From Bifidobacterium anseris (GTDB lineage: Bacteria; Actinomycetota; Actinomycetes; Actinomycetales; Bifidobacteriaceae), in NCBI RefSeq assembly GCF_002860345.1, contig NZ_NMYC01000005.1, positions 620,001-684,000 of the forward strand: a stretch of DNA of 64,000 nt, read 5' to 3'. Each line of letters begins with the position of its first letter. Within the stretch, counting starts at the first letter, position 1. Under the pieces are notes generated by a model. It had not been told where the DNA came from, ran no database searches, and saw nothing but the letters and a program-made list of their open reading frames with translations. The position numbers were made by a program, and so were the translations under genes. Below are positions 16,278 to 25,885 of the stretch, piece after piece.

Positions 16278-17123
16278 ATGAACAACACAGACCACAACAC
16301 GCATGATGACGACACCGAGGTCATCGCACAGCAGGACGCGGCGGGCGATGTCACGACGGAGGACGTCACGACGGAGATGGACATGCCGCTGAGCGAACGC
16401 TTCGCCGACTTCGACGTCGACGCGGCCGCCGCGCCGACGCCCGACGACGGCGACACGCGCGAAATGCCGGCGCAGTCGAGGATTGACGACGCGACGACCG
16501 TCGTCATCGAACAGACGGGCGGCGACGATCTTGCACCGACGTGCGTCATGCCGCAGCAGGACGCCGACGACAAGACGCAGCCGCTGACGACCGTGCAGTC
16601 GGCCGGATGGTCGTGGTCGTCGGATGCTGCGCCCGCGATCACTGCGACGGACGACGATACTGCGACGCTCGATACAGCGACGCTTGACGATACGGTTCTT
16701 GATACGACGACCTTCGGTACGGAAACGCTGGACGTGACCGTCGTCGACGAGGACGCCGCTGAGGCAACGACAAGCGCCGCTGATACAACGGCTGCCGCGA
16801 CGCCACCGTCGGAGCCGACGCCACCGTCCGCAGTGCCGATGTACAGCGCGCCGCAGCCGGCCGAGGAACCCAAGATCGTGCGTCCGAGCGGCGCGAGCGC
16901 CGGCACAATCGCGTTCGGCGTCGTCGTCACGATCTTCGGTGCGCTGACGATCCTCGTCGGGGCGACGATGAACAGCGGTCTGCTCGACTACATCGACTGG
17001 CGTGGCATCGTCAACTGGACGCTCATGGGGCTCGGCGTGCTGCTCAGCGTCGTCGCGATCGTCTGGGGCCTCATCGCCCATGTGCGCGGCCGTCGTCGTG
17101 ACGAACGCCGCACCGACCGCTGA
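16278..17123 (+). CDS. Acidic Thr/Asp-rich membrane protein of unknown function
   Basis: 281 residues. I do not recognise a family. Residues 1-200 are strongly acidic and low in complexity, with repeated DTATL/DDTVL-like units around 125-150 and many Asp, Thr and Ala. The last 70 residues hold two hydrophobic helices (GTIAFGVVVTIFGALTILVG and WTLMGLGVLLSVVAIVWGL) and a basic tail. It starts 18 bases after the PspC gene with AGGAAAC before the ATG, so it is probably in the same operon. The acidic head would sit on the cytoplasmic side if the basic tail is inside. It may be an envelope-stress accessory. Confidence 0.7.
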   Translation: MNNTDHNTHDDDTEVIAQQDAAGDVTTEDVTTEMDMPLSERFADFDVDAAAAPTPDDGDTREMPAQSRIDDATTVVIEQTGGDDLAPTCVMPQQDADDKTQPLTTVQSAGWSWSSDAAPAITATDDDTATLDTATLDDTVLDTTTFGTETLDVTVVDEDAAEATTSAADTTAAATPPSEPTPPSAVPMYSAPQPAEEPKIVRPSGASAGTIAFGVVVTIFGALTILVGATMNSGLLDYIDWRGIVNWTLMGLGVLLSVVAIVWGLIAHVRGRRRDERRTDR

Positions 17124-17318
17124 GCCGACCATATCCGTAACCCTCACGAAACCATCCGACGAAAGGAGACTATCGGGACCCATCGCTCGACACACGGCGC
17201 CGCGGCACTTCGCTTTTCCAGTTACCCATTACCCATCGCCGCGGCGGACTCACACCAACGCCGCCCCTCGCCGTCACCGCGCCATGCGCGGAAAACAGCG
17301 GAGGGCGGCGTTGCGCGC

Positions 17319-17324
17319 TACAGT
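17319..17324 (+). promoter_or_regulatory. -10 box (TACAGT) upstream of the FetAB-like operon
   Basis: TACAGT lies about 55 bases before the ABC ATPase start in a 256-base gap that otherwise shows nothing recognisable. Confidence 0.4.
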
Positions 17325-17379
17325 GGCAATAATCAGCGGACGGACAACAATCAGCGAACGAACGATGGAAGGTGAGGTC

Positions 17380-18231
17380 GTGAGCGAGACAGGAAATGCA
17401 TCGCACGCATCCACAGGTGCACAAACGGCGGCGGGGCATCTGTTCACGGCGCATGACGTGACGGCGGTCATGCCCAGGCACGGCGGCGGCGAAACCACGG
17501 TGTTTCAGGGATTGTCGTTCCACGTCGACGGCGGCGAGGTCGTCGACCTGACCGGGCCGTCGGGATCGGGAAAATCGACGCTGCTCACCGCCTTCGCGCG
17601 GCTCAACGTGCACACGAGCGGCACATTCGCGCTCGACGGCAAGAATTCGGACGCGTTCACGCCGCAGCAGTGGCGCATCAACGTCGCCTATCTGCCGCAG
17701 ACGTCGACGCTCATCGGAGAAACGGTCGCCGACGCGATCCGGCTGCCGTGGACGTTCAAAATCAGGCAGAGCGAACGCGCGAACGAGCCGAAGGACATGC
17801 TCTCCGACGCGCATATCCGTGCGACGCTCGACCGCATGGGCTGCCAGGACATCGATCTCGATAGGCCGCCGCGCGACCTGTCCGGCGGTCAGGCGGCGCG
17901 CGTCAGCCTCGCGCGCACGCTGCTGACGAAACCGCGCGTGCTGCTCGCCGACGAAGTCGACGCCGGACTCGACGAGGAGAACGCGGACAAAGTCGCCGAT
18001 CTGCTCAAGCTCGCAGCGCAGGAGGGCACGGCCGTCGTACGCATCCGGCACCGCGCGCCGGACGGCCGCGCGACGCGCATGATGGTGCTCAAGGACGGCG
18101 TGCTGCGTGAAGTGCCGCTGCCGACGGCCGCGCAGGTCGCCGCAGCGCAGCGGGCGGACGTCGTCGGGGCGGCTTCTGCTGCCAACGGCGCTTCGGCGGA
18201 CGGAAACGCGACGGATGGAAACGGGGAGTGA
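17380..18231 (+). CDS. fetA: ABC transporter ATP-binding protein, FetA (YbbL)-like
   Basis: 283 residues from the GTG at 17380, which has AAGGTGAGG just upstream; an in-frame ATG 15 bases earlier has no ribosome-binding site. Walker A is TGPSGSGKST, the Q-loop is YLPQTS, the signature is DLSGGQAARVSLART and Walker B is VLLADEVDAG. The D-loop and a histidine switch region in IRIRHRAP follow. The last 35 residues are Ala-rich and likely unstructured. Paired with the FetB-like permease 4 bases downstream, it forms a two-component exporter; in E. coli FetAB exports iron and protects from peroxide. Confidence 0.85.
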   Translation: MSETGNASHASTGAQTAAGHLFTAHDVTAVMPRHGGGETTVFQGLSFHVDGGEVVDLTGPSGSGKSTLLTAFARLNVHTSGTFALDGKNSDAFTPQQWRINVAYLPQTSTLIGETVADAIRLPWTFKIRQSERANEPKDMLSDAHIRATLDRMGCQDIDLDRPPRDLSGGQAARVSLARTLLTKPRVLLADEVDAGLDEENADKVADLLKLAAQEGTAVVRIRHRAPDGRATRMMVLKDGVLREVPLPTAAQVAAAQRADVVGAASAANGASADGNATDGNGE

Positions 18232-18235
18232 ACTG

Positions 18236-19135
18236 ATGGAATCGTATTTCGACATTGACATATGGGGACTCGTCGCGGCCGTCGTCATGGTGATCGTCGC
18301 CGCCGGCATTTCGGCGCTGATGAAGACGGGCGTCGCCAAATCGCTGATCTGGGCGACGGCGCGTTCGCTCGTGCAGCTGCTCGCGATGGGCTTCATCCTT
18401 GAATACGTGATCAGGCAGAACAATGTGTGGCTCGTCATCGGACTCGTCGCGCTCATGCTGCTCGCGGCCGTGCAGATCACGATGGGACGCGCGACGGGCG
18501 CGCCGAAGGGACTTGTCGTCATCGTGCTGCTGTCGCTCGTCGTGACGATGCTGCTCATGCTCGCGATCGTCGCGGAACTCATCGTGCGGCCTAAGCCGTG
18601 GTATGCGCCGCAGCTCATCATCCCACTCACTGGCATGCTGCTGGGCAACACCGTCAGCGCGCTCGCGCTTGGCCTGAGCCGCTTCTTCGAATCGATGCGC
18701 GAACGATACGCGGAGGTGAACACGATGCTCGCGCTCGGCGCCACGAAATGGGAAGCGGCGAAACCGTCGATGATCTCGTCGATCCGCCTCGGCCTGCTGC
18801 CATCGGTCGCGATGCTCGCGTCGAGCGGCATCGTGACGATTCCGGGCATGATGTCCGGCCAGATCATCGCCGGCAAAAGCCCGGTGAGCGCGGCGAAATA
18901 CCAGTTCGTCATCCTCGCGGCCGTCGCGGCGCTGACGCTCGTCGCGGATTCGATCATCATCGCGCTGATCTACAAGCGCTGCTTCATCTCCTACGACCGC
19001 TACTTCGTGCCGGAGCCGGCGAAGAAGCTCAGCTTCAAGGATTTCGTGCAGCTGCGCAAGGACGTGCATCCCGACGAAAAGCCCGAGGACGCGCAGCGCG
19101 CCGCCGCGCAGGAGCAGCGCGCCTCGATGCGGTAG
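18236..19135 (+). CDS. fetB: FetB (YbbM)-like ABC permease, UPF0014 family
   Basis: 299 residues with about seven hydrophobic segments. The UPF0014/FetB signature region is visible in WYAPQLIIPLTGMLLGNTVS and RYAEVNTMLALGATKWEA, followed by VTIPGMMSGQIIAGKSP. The gene begins four bases after the ATPase stop, so the two are one transcription unit. The C-terminal ~35 residues are charged and cytoplasmic. The inferred role is export of iron or another metal; the sequence cannot settle which. Downstream lie only an intergenic repeat array and the convergent tRNA-Pro gene. Confidence 0.85.
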   Translation: MESYFDIDIWGLVAAVVMVIVAAGISALMKTGVAKSLIWATARSLVQLLAMGFILEYVIRQNNVWLVIGLVALMLLAAVQITMGRATGAPKGLVVIVLLSLVVTMLLMLAIVAELIVRPKPWYAPQLIIPLTGMLLGNTVSALALGLSRFFESMRERYAEVNTMLALGATKWEAAKPSMISSIRLGLLPSVAMLASSGIVTIPGMMSGQIIAGKSPVSAAKYQFVILAAVAALTLVADSIIIALIYKRCFISYDRYFVPEPAKKLSFKDFVQLRKDVHPDEKPEDAQRAAAQEQRASMR

Positions 19136-19162
19136 GGCGGCGTCTGCGCTGCGGGCCGGTTC

Positions 19163-19415
19163 GTCGGGGCAGTCGACGAACCAACCCGGAAACTAGGCCG
19201 GTTGTGGGGCGGATTGTCGACACGGTCGAGGGAGTGGCCCGCTCCGGGTTGGTTTGTCGACGTGGTCGAGGGGTCGACCCGGAAAGTGGGCCGTTTGTGG
19301 GTTGGTTCGTCGACACGGCCGACGGGATGACCCGCTTCGGGGCGAGTTGTCGAGCTGGTCGACGGGTCGGCCCGGAAATCAGGCTGGTTGTGGGGCGAAT
19401 CGTGGACGGGGGTGA
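19163..19415. repeat. Intergenic tandem repeat with alternating 53/40-nt units (array 1)
   Basis: GTCGAC-centred units start at 19163, 19216, 19256, 19309, 19349 and 19402, giving spacings of 53, 40, 53, 40 and 53 bases (93-bp super-period). Each unit has a GGTTxGT or GGGGCGxATT lead, GTCGAC or a near variant, then GGTCGAxGG and CCCGGAAA in the longer unit. The array fills the space between fetB and the convergent tRNA-Pro. It is also open in some frames as 31-residue repeats, but with no start signal. The same spacing recurs at 44139-44323. Confidence 0.8.
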
Positions 19416-19492
19416 TGGAACGGGACGCAGAGGAGGGGAGCGGGGCGGAGCCGGCGGGGCCGGACGAAGCCGCGAACTGGGGCAGATACGCG

Positions 19493-19518
19493 AAAAGCCT
19501 CACCCGAAGGTGAGGCTT
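19493..19518 (-). terminator. Terminator of tRNA-Pro
   Basis: AAGCCTCACC and GGTGAGGCTT form a 10-bp stem with a TTCG loop on the minus strand, followed by Ts. It lies seven bases past the tRNA CCA end. Confidence 0.85.
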
Positions 19519-19524
19519 GTGAAG

Positions 19525-19601
<77 letters not shown>

Positions 19602-19802
19602 ATGTTGCTTTTCGGCAACAGGTGATAGTTTACGCATCTGTGAAGGAATTGCAACTTCGGCGTGTCGCGACCGTTGCGCGGTAGGAGGAGAGGCCTCGAC
19701 GCGTGTAGTGGCGGGTGGTTACACTGGTGCGCTATACCGAGCCCATATCCATAGGACGCATATGTGTGCGCATATGCGCGCGAAAAGGACGAACACGAGG
19801 AC
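19602..19802 (+). promoter_or_regulatory. lysS promoter region
   Basis: TACACT at 19720-19725 is a plausible -10 box. The leader after it contains two copies of CGCATATG. No riboswitch or T-box fold was recognised. Confidence 0.3.
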
Positions 19803-21503
19803 ATGACCGAACAGAACACGCATAACGAACAGGAAGCGCTTGCCGGGACGCAGGCCGACGAGACCGTCATCGTCGAGGACGAGGAGGTCGCGGCGCCGTC
19901 GATGAGCACCGTCGAACGCGCCGAACTGCTGCTCCAGCAGGATGAGGCGATCGCGCGCCGCATCGACGAGGGCGCGACGCTTGACGAGGCCATCGACCCG
20001 TCGAACAAGGAATTCGGGCCGCTCGCGCACCCCGAACAGGTGCAGATACGCGTCGCCAAGCGTGCGATGATGCTCAAGGACGGCCTCAACCCGTATCCGG
20101 TCTCGCTTGATGTGACGAGCACGATCGACGCGGTGCGCGCCAAGTGGGACGGCAAGCTCGAGGCGGGCGAGGAGACCGACGACGTCGTCGGCATCGCCGG
20201 CCGCGTCCTGTTCATCCGCAACGCCGGCGGCTTGTGCTTCGTGCAGCTCGCGGCAGGTGACGGCACGACGATCCAGGCGATGCTTTCGAAGAAGCAGATC
20301 GGCGCCGATTCGCTCAAGCTCTTTAAGCAGCTCGTCGACCTCGGCGACCATCTGTTCGTCAAGGGCCGCGTCATCGCGTCGAAGACCGGCGAACTGTCGA
20401 TCTTCGCCGACGAATGGGCGATCGCCGCGAAGGCTTTGCAGCCGCTGCCGACGCTGCACAAGGAGCTCAACGAGGACACACGCACGCGCAAGCCGTACAT
20501 CGGCATGATCGCCGACGAGAAAATCCGCAACATGGTGCGCAACCGTTCGAAGGCCGTCTCCTCGCTGCGCCACACCTTCGAGGAGCACGACTTCCTCGAA
20601 GTCGAGACGCCGATGCTCCAGACGATCCACGGCGGCGCGGCGGCGCGCCCGTTCACGACGCACATGAACGCCTTCGACCTCGACCTCTATCTGCGCATCG
20701 CGCCGGAGCTCTTCCTCAAGCGCTGCCTCGTCGGCGGCATTGACCGCGTCTTCGAGATCAACCGCGACTTCCGCAACGAAGGCGTCGACGCGACGCACGC
20801 GCCGGAGTTCACGATGGTCGAGGCGTACGAGGCCTACGGCAACTACGACACGATCGCCAAGCTCGTCAAGGAGCTCGTGCAGAAGACCGCGATCGACGTC
20901 TTCGGCTCGACGAAGGTCACGCTGCTCGACGGCACCGAATACGACTTCGGCGGCGAATGGAAGCAGATGAGCATGTACGACTCGCTCTCCGAAGCACTCG
21001 GCCAAGAGATCACGCCGGAGACGAGCGTCGCCGAACTCGGCGCGATCGCCGACAAGCTCGGCGTCGAACGCGACGAGGTCGAGAACCACGGCAAGCTCGT
21101 CGAACACCTGTGGGAGCACTTCTACGAGGACAAGCTCTACGAACCGACCTTCGTGCGCGACTTCCCGGTCGAGACGTCGCCGCTCGTCAAGGCGCACCGT
21201 TCCAAGCCGGGCGTCGTCGAGAAATGGGACCTCTACGTGCGCGGCTTCGAACTGGCGACCGGATACTCCGAGCTCAACGACCCGATCGTGCAGCGCGAAC
21301 GCTTCGTCGCGCAGGCCAAGGACGCGCTCGCCGGCGACGAGGAGGCCTGCGACATCGACGAGGACTTCCTTGAGGCGCTCGGCGTCGGCATGCCGCCGGC
21401 CGGCGGCATGGGCATGGGCATCGACCGTCTGCTCATCGCGCTCACCGGAGCCACGATCCGCGAGACGATCACGTTCCCGCTCGTCAAGCCGCTCAACAGC
21501 TGA
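19803..21503 (+). CDS. lysS: Lysyl-tRNA synthetase, class II
   Basis: 566 residues. The class II LysRS core is complete: the OB-fold anticodon domain includes [19 protein letters not shown], motif 2 is [20 protein letters not shown], and motif 3 is [16 protein letters not shown] near the end. The first ~75 residues are an acidic extension with no match to the catalytic fold, making it about 60 residues longer than E. coli LysS; long N-termini are seen in bifidobacterial homologues. GAGGAC precedes the ATG. It attaches lysine to tRNA-Lys in the cytoplasm and appears monocistronic. Confidence 0.97.
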   Translation: MTEQNTHNEQEALAGTQADETVIVEDEEVAAPSMSTVERAELLLQQDEAIARRIDEGATLDEAIDPSNKEFGPLAHPEQVQIRVAKRAMMLKDGLNPYPVSLDVTSTIDAVRAKWDGKLEAGEETDDVVGIAGRVLFIRNAGGLCFVQLAAGDGTTIQAMLSKKQIGADSLKLFKQLVDLGDHLFVKGRVIASKTGELSIFADEWAIAAKALQPLPTLHKELNEDTRTRKPYIGMIADEKIRNMVRNRSKAVSSLRHTFEEHDFLEVETPMLQTIHGGAAARPFTTHMNAFDLDLYLRIAPELFLKRCLVGGIDRVFEINRDFRNEGVDATHAPEFTMVEAYEAYGNYDTIAKLVKELVQKTAIDVFGSTKVTLLDGTEYDFGGEWKQMSMYDSLSEALGQEITPETSVAELGAIADKLGVERDEVENHGKLVEHLWEHFYEDKLYEPTFVRDFPVETSPLVKAHRSKPGVVEKWDLYVRGFELATGYSELNDPIVQRERFVAQAKDALAGDEEACDIDEDFLEALGVGMPPAGGMGMGIDRLLIALTGATIRETITFPLVKPLNS

Positions 21504-21519
21504 GCCTCGATTCCTCTTC

Positions 21520-21572
21520 GGCGCGTCTCGCGCGTCCGGGTGCATCCGCATACCGGCCGTGCGAGACGCGCC
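21520..21572 (+). terminator. Possible terminator after lysS
   Basis: GGCGCGTCTCGC (21520-21531) pairs with GCGAGACGCGCC (21561-21572) across a 29-base loop. There is no T tract, so it may be a weak or Rho-assisted stop. Confidence 0.45.
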
Positions 21573-21725
21573 GTCGTATGCGGGGGCGGCTAATCGGGGA
21601 TGTCCAGAATCGGCGATGTCTGTTTTGCGCCTCGCGCGCGTTTCCTGATACGGTGGTCGCACTTGTGCCGGCGGCGTTCGCCGGTGGGAGCATGCGTCTT
21701 TTTGACAAGAGAAAGAGGAAAGATC

Positions 21726-22622
21726 ATGAGTTTCAACGAACAGCCGCAGGTGCCGCCGATGCCGTCGGCGCCGCAGCCTGCGCCCGACATGCAGCGTACA
21801 CTGCGCGAACTGAGCGATCCGAAGGTCAAGGTCGGCAATCTCGGTGTTTCGGTCGCCGCCGTCACGACGGTCGTCGCCGCCGTCCTCGCCATCATCGCGA
21901 TGTTCCTGCCGTGCGTGACCGTCTCGGTCGGCGGCTTATTCTCGCAGACGGTCAGCCTCATTCAGGGCGACGGTTGGATCGTCCTCATCCTCGCTATCGC
22001 CGTGGCCGTGCTCGCCGTCATCCGTCAGGCGCTCGCGGCGTTCGTCGTGGCCGTGCTGAATTTCCTGCTGTGGCTGTTCGAGACGGTCAACACCGGGCAT
22101 GTCGCCGGCGAGGCGTCGTCGTATTCCGACCTCGTGCAGGTCAAGGTGAGCTACGGCGCGGGGTACTGGCTGTGGGCCGTCACCGTGTTCGTCATCCTCA
22201 TCGCGACGGGCATCGAGTTCTACAACATGATGCAGCTCAAGAAGACGCAGGCCGCGTCGACGCCGGGCGCCGCTCCGGCCGCGCCGGTGGCGCCGTATCC
22301 GATGGGCACGCCGCCCGCTCCCGCTGCGCCGCAGGCGCCGGTCGCCCCTGCGGCGCCCGCGCCGTCGTATGCGGCACCGGCTGCTGCGGCGTCGACTGTG
22401 CCGACTCCGGCCGCGTCGGCGGCCGATGCGTCGCTGCCGCCGTATGCCGCGCCCGTTCCGCCGGCGGCTTCGGTCACCGAAGTGTCGCAGACCGACGTCT
22501 ATCAGGTGCCCGATCCCTCCTCGCCGACCGGCGCCGATGACGTCGTCGTCGAACAGCAGACGGCCTACGGCGACGTGCCGAATCCGCAGGCGCCGACGTC
22601 GCAGTCGCCGCAGCAGCAGTGA
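21726..22622 (+). CDS. Membrane protein with Ala/Pro-rich tail, unknown function
   Basis: 298 residues. A short Pro-rich head leads into membrane segments around residues 40-62, 78-115 and 140-165, separated by extracellular loops such as SVGGLFSQTVSLIQGDGW. The last ~125 residues are Ala/Pro repeats (APAAP, PAAPAPSYAAPAAA) that are probably disordered. I recognise no family. AGAGGAAAG precedes the ATG. The neighbour at 22785 has a similar plan (Pro-rich termini around four helices), so the two may be distant paralogues acting at the envelope. Confidence 0.72.
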   Translation: MSFNEQPQVPPMPSAPQPAPDMQRTLRELSDPKVKVGNLGVSVAAVTTVVAAVLAIIAMFLPCVTVSVGGLFSQTVSLIQGDGWIVLILAIAVAVLAVIRQALAAFVVAVLNFLLWLFETVNTGHVAGEASSYSDLVQVKVSYGAGYWLWAVTVFVILIATGIEFYNMMQLKKTQAASTPGAAPAAPVAPYPMGTPPAPAAPQAPVAPAAPAPSYAAPAAAASTVPTPAASAADASLPPYAAPVPPAASVTEVSQTDVYQVPDPSSPTGADDVVVEQQTAYGDVPNPQAPTSQSPQQQ

Positions 22623-22654
22623 CATCGATACGACGATGAAACGACGATGATATG

Positions 22655-22682
22655 AAACCGGTCCTTCGGGGCCGGTTTTTCG
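22655..22682 (+). terminator. Rho-independent terminator
   Basis: AAACCGGTCC and GGGCCGGTTT with a TTCG loop are followed by TTTTT; it ends the unit at 21726-22622. Confidence 0.88.
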
Positions 22683-22784
22683 TTGCGGGGGAGGTGACCG
22701 CGGGATGGTGCGGTCAGCGAAAAATGAGGCGCGGCATGTAGAGTGAACATCGTAATCGTCAATCGACAGGAAGAAAGAGGAATC

Positions 22785-23660
22785 ATGGACCCGAATCAGC
22801 AGCAGCCGGGCGCACCGATGCCCCCGCAGGGCGCGCCGGCGGCACAGCGTCCAGCGCCGCAGGCTCCCTTCGGCGCACCGCAGCCGCAGTACGCGCAGAA
22901 CGCCCCGTACATGCCGCCGCAGAGCGCGCCGCGCCAGCAGAACGCCGACATCAAGACCACGTTGGCCACGCGCATCCAGCTCGGCAAGCTGCACATCATC
23001 TACGCCGACTTCATCACGTTCTTCGGCGCGCTGCTCGGCGTCATCGCCGTGTTCGTGCCGTTCTTCTCCTCGAAGGGGTATTCACGCGAGACGCTGGCGC
23101 TCATCGCCTCGGGCTCGCCTTATGTCTTCTTCGGCTGGCAGTTCCTCGTGCTCACCGTCACGATCGCCGGACTCGCGTTCATCGACAACAAAGCCGTTCC
23201 TCTGACGCTCGCGATCGTCTATACCGTGCTCTTCATCGACCAGATCGCCTGGGGCTCGTTCAACACGCATGGCTATGCGAACTACCACATCGGCTTCTAT
23301 CTGATGCTCTTCGCCGTCATCTTCATGCTCGCCGGCACGATCATCGCGATGTGGCTCGAATCGCAGCAGACAAAGCTGACCAACGGCACCGCCCGCCCGA
23401 CCGCGCCGATCCCGACCTCCTATCCGGCACCGACGAACGCCTATGTGAACAACGGCTGGCAGTCCGGTGTCCCGCCGACGCAGCCGGTCGGCACGACCGA
23501 CAACAGCAACTGGCAGTTCGGTGTGCCGAACCAGCCGCAGGCTCCGGCCGCGCCCGCCGCTGCGGCAGTGCCGACCGGCCAGTTCCCGACGGCCCCGGCC
23601 GCCCCTACGGCGCCGTCCGCGCCGACGATGCCGCCGACGATGCCGGGCGCCAACGCCTGA
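22785..23660 (+). CDS. Pro/Gln-rich four-helix membrane protein, unknown function
   Basis: 291 residues. Residues 1-50 are Pro, Gln and Ala-rich. Four hydrophobic helices fall between about 72 and 200 (for example ITFFGALLGVIAVFVPFF and FYLMLFAVIFMLAGTIIAMW). The tail of ~90 residues is Pro/Ala/Thr-rich with NNGWQSGVP and NSNWQFGVP forming a short repeat. No domain is recognised. TAGAGT about 45 bases upstream is a plausible -10, and AAAGAGGA is the ribosome-binding site. It resembles its upstream neighbour in organisation but has its own terminator-bounded unit. Confidence 0.72.
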   Translation: MDPNQQQPGAPMPPQGAPAAQRPAPQAPFGAPQPQYAQNAPYMPPQSAPRQQNADIKTTLATRIQLGKLHIIYADFITFFGALLGVIAVFVPFFSSKGYSRETLALIASGSPYVFFGWQFLVLTVTIAGLAFIDNKAVPLTLAIVYTVLFIDQIAWGSFNTHGYANYHIGFYLMLFAVIFMLAGTIIAMWLESQQTKLTNGTARPTAPIPTSYPAPTNAYVNNGWQSGVPPTQPVGTTDNSNWQFGVPNQPQAPAAPAAAAVPTGQFPTAPAAPTAPSAPTMPPTMPGANA

Positions 23661-23744
23661 GCGTGCTGCACAGCTGAATATGCTGCATATGCACAGCTGA
23701 ATCGATGATGAACGACCGCTGCGCCGCGGCGGTCATATCGATAT

Positions 23745-23795
23745 CGATGAGCCACGAAGACCTCCACGGAATGTGGAGGTCTTCGTGGCTCATCG
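23745..23795 (+). terminator. Long perfect hairpin terminator
   Basis: A 23-bp perfect stem (23745-23767 with 23773-23795) closes a GGAAT loop. No long T tract follows. It separates the membrane protein gene from the prenyltransferase gene. Confidence 0.7.
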
Positions 23796-23878
23796 GCGTG
23801 CCGACGTTTGCCAAACGCCGCGACGCGCGTAGTGTGGAACGCCGACGACTCATGGCGGATGTGGAAAGGCAGGACACA

Positions 23879-24913
23879 GTGACCATTGACCAGTACATCA
23901 GCGGCATGCGCGTGCGCACGCTCGCGCTGAGCGTCGCCCCTGTGTGGATCGGCACCGCCGCAGGCGTCGGCATCGTGCGCGAGCGCGCGGCCGCGTCGTC
24001 GCGATGCACGGTCCTCACCGGCGGCGCGTCGTGCGTGCCGGACACCGCGCGCATCGCCGCCGTCGCCGTGCTGTGTCTGCTCGTCGCGATGCTGCTGCAG
24101 ATCGCCGCGAATTTCGTCAACGACTACTCCGACGGCATCCGCGGCACCGACGCGCACCGCGCGGCCGGTGCGATCGCCGCGCGGCTCGATGACGATCTCG
24201 ACACGCCGGCCGACCGCATGGAGGTGCCGCCCGCACGCCTCGTCGTATCCGGCGTGCCCCCGCGGCACGTGCTCGCGGCGGCCGTCGTCAACGCGGCGCT
24301 CGCCTGTACATGCGGGCTCGCCGTCGTCGTCATCACCGGATACTGGTGGCTCATCGTCGTCGGGGCGCTATGCCTTGCCGCCGGCTGGTATTACGTCGGC
24401 GGCCGTCGTCCTTATGGATATATGGGATTCGGCGAGGTCGCCGTGTTCGTCTTCTTTGGACTCGTGGCCACGCTCGGCACGACCTACGCGATCGCCGGCG
24501 CACTCGACGCGGCCGCATGGGTCGGCGCGGCCGCCATCGGCGTCGTCGCCGTCGCCGTGCTGTGCGTCAACAATCTGCGCGACATCGACACCGATCGCGC
24601 GGCCGGCAAGCGCACGTGGGCCGTGCGCATGGGCCGCACTTGGGGCACCGTGTGCACGATCGCGCTCATCGCGATCGTCTCGCTCGGCGCGGCCGTCGCG
24701 TGGGCGGCGACGAGCGTACAGGGGGAGCGGCTCGCGCATCTGTCCGTACTCACCGCGTTCCTCGGCATCCTCGGCGCCGTGTGCGCGCTGCTCACTGGAT
24801 GGTTCGCCGCGCTCGACATCGCCAAGCGCAACTATATGCGCGCGATGCGCTCGCTCGGGCTGCTCGCGCTCGCGACGGCGCTGACGTTCAACGGATTCGC
24901 ATTGATGATCTGA
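23879..24913 (+). CDS. UbiA-family prenyltransferase, MenA-like
   Basis: 344 residues from the GTG at 23879, which has AGGACACA upstream; an ATG at 23852 is an alternative. It has eight to nine membrane helices. The first aspartate-rich prenyl-diphosphate motif is [14 protein letters not shown] and the second is [16 protein letters not shown], as in 1,4-dihydroxy-2-naphthoate polyprenyltransferase. MenA attaches a polyprenyl chain to a naphthoate ring in menaquinone synthesis. No other men genes are in the window and bifidobacteria do not respire, so the real substrate is uncertain. It is followed 98 bases later by gpmA. Confidence 0.82.
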   Translation: MTIDQYISGMRVRTLALSVAPVWIGTAAGVGIVRERAAASSRCTVLTGGASCVPDTARIAAVAVLCLLVAMLLQIAANFVNDYSDGIRGTDAHRAAGAIAARLDDDLDTPADRMEVPPARLVVSGVPPRHVLAAAVVNAALACTCGLAVVVITGYWWLIVVGALCLAAGWYYVGGRRPYGYMGFGEVAVFVFFGLVATLGTTYAIAGALDAAAWVGAAAIGVVAVAVLCVNNLRDIDTDRAAGKRTWAVRMGRTWGTVCTIALIAIVSLGAAVAWAATSVQGERLAHLSVLTAFLGILGAVCALLTGWFAALDIAKRNYMRAMRSLGLLALATALTFNGFALMI

Positions 24914-24998
24914 TTGATGATCCGAACGTCGCGGCGTGCGTGAAACGTCATGTGAAACGTGTGGCTGTTCGACGCGCCGATTTGGCAGCACGCAACGC

Positions 24999-25004
24999 TA
25001 GACT
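24999..25004 (+). promoter_or_regulatory. -10 box (TAGACT) of leaderless gpmA
   Basis: TAGACT lies seven bases before the ATG at 25012 and there is no Shine-Dalgarno, indicating a leaderless mRNA for a glycolytic gene that is likely highly expressed. Confidence 0.5.
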
Positions 25005-25011
25005 GAAGCGT

Positions 25012-25752
25012 ATGACATACAAACTGGTACTGCTCCGACATGGTCAGAGCGAATGGAACAAGACAAATCAGTTCACCGGCTGGGTTGACGTCCCGCTGAC
25101 CGAAAAGGGTCGCGAGGAAGCCAAGCACGGCGGCGAGCTCATGAAGGAAAAGGGTGTCCTGCCGGACATCGTCTTCACGTCGCTGCTGCGCCGCGCAATC
25201 AACACGGCGAACATCGCGCTCGACGAGGCCGATCGTCTGTGGATTCCGGTCAAGCGTGACTGGCGTCTCAACGAGCGCCACTACGGCGCGCTGCAGGGCA
25301 AGAACAAGACCGAGATCCGCGAGGAGTACGGCGACGAGAAGTTCATGCTGTGGCGCCGCTCCTACGGCACCCCGCCGCCCGAGATCGATCCGAACGACAA
25401 GTACGCGCAGAACAACGATCCGCGCTACGCCGGCGATCCGGTTCCGGAAGCCGAGTGCCTCGCCGACGTCGTGGCCCGCGTCGAGCCGTACTGGGATGCC
25501 GAGATCATCCCGGAGCTCAAGAGCGGCAAGACCGTCCTGATCGCCGCCCACGGCAACTCGCTGCGCGCGATTGTCAAGATGCTCGACGGTCTGACCGAAG
25601 AGGAGATCGCCAAGGTCAACATCCCGACCGCGATCCCGCTCGTCTATGAGCTCGATGAGAACTTCAAGCCGATCAAGAAGGGTGGCGAGTACCTCGATCC
25701 CGAGGCCGCTGCCGCCGGTGCTGCCGCTGTCGCGGCCCAGGGCCAGAAGTGA
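25012..25752 (+). CDS. gpmA: 2,3-bisphosphoglycerate-dependent phosphoglycerate mutase
   Basis: 246 residues, the usual length. The histidine-phosphatase signature [18 protein letters not shown] lies at the N-terminus with the phospho-acceptor histidine, and [14 protein letters not shown] and [14 protein letters not shown] carry the other active-site residues. The enzyme interconverts 3- and 2-phosphoglycerate in the cytoplasm as part of the lower glycolytic/bifid-shunt pathway. The C-terminus ends in an Ala-rich tail. It is closed by a strong terminator. Confidence 0.96.
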   Translation: MTYKLVLLRHGQSEWNKTNQFTGWVDVPLTEKGREEAKHGGELMKEKGVLPDIVFTSLLRRAINTANIALDEADRLWIPVKRDWRLNERHYGALQGKNKTEIREEYGDEKFMLWRRSYGTPPPEIDPNDKYAQNNDPRYAGDPVPEAECLADVVARVEPYWDAEIIPELKSGKTVLIAAHGNSLRAIVKMLDGLTEEEIAKVNIPTAIPLVYELDENFKPIKKGGEYLDPEAAAAGAAAVAAQGQK

Positions 25753-25801
25753 GTCTTTGACTGCTCGCTGACTTTCCGCTGATTCTCTGATTCGGCGATT
25801 G

Positions 25802-25838
25802 AGTCGCCCCGATACGTTTCGTTTCGGGGCGACTTTTT
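25802..25838 (+). terminator. gpmA terminator
   Basis: AGTCGCCCCGA and TCGGGGCGACT form an 11-bp stem followed by TTTT. Confidence 0.9.
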
Positions 25839-25885
25839 ACTGTCTGTTTCCTTTGTTTTCCTTTGATTCCCGTTGGGCTAGGGCT

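Noticed and set aside
19602-19802. T-box riboswitch before lysS
   Set aside because: The 200-base leader lacks the conserved T-box sequence and a terminator/antiterminator pair.
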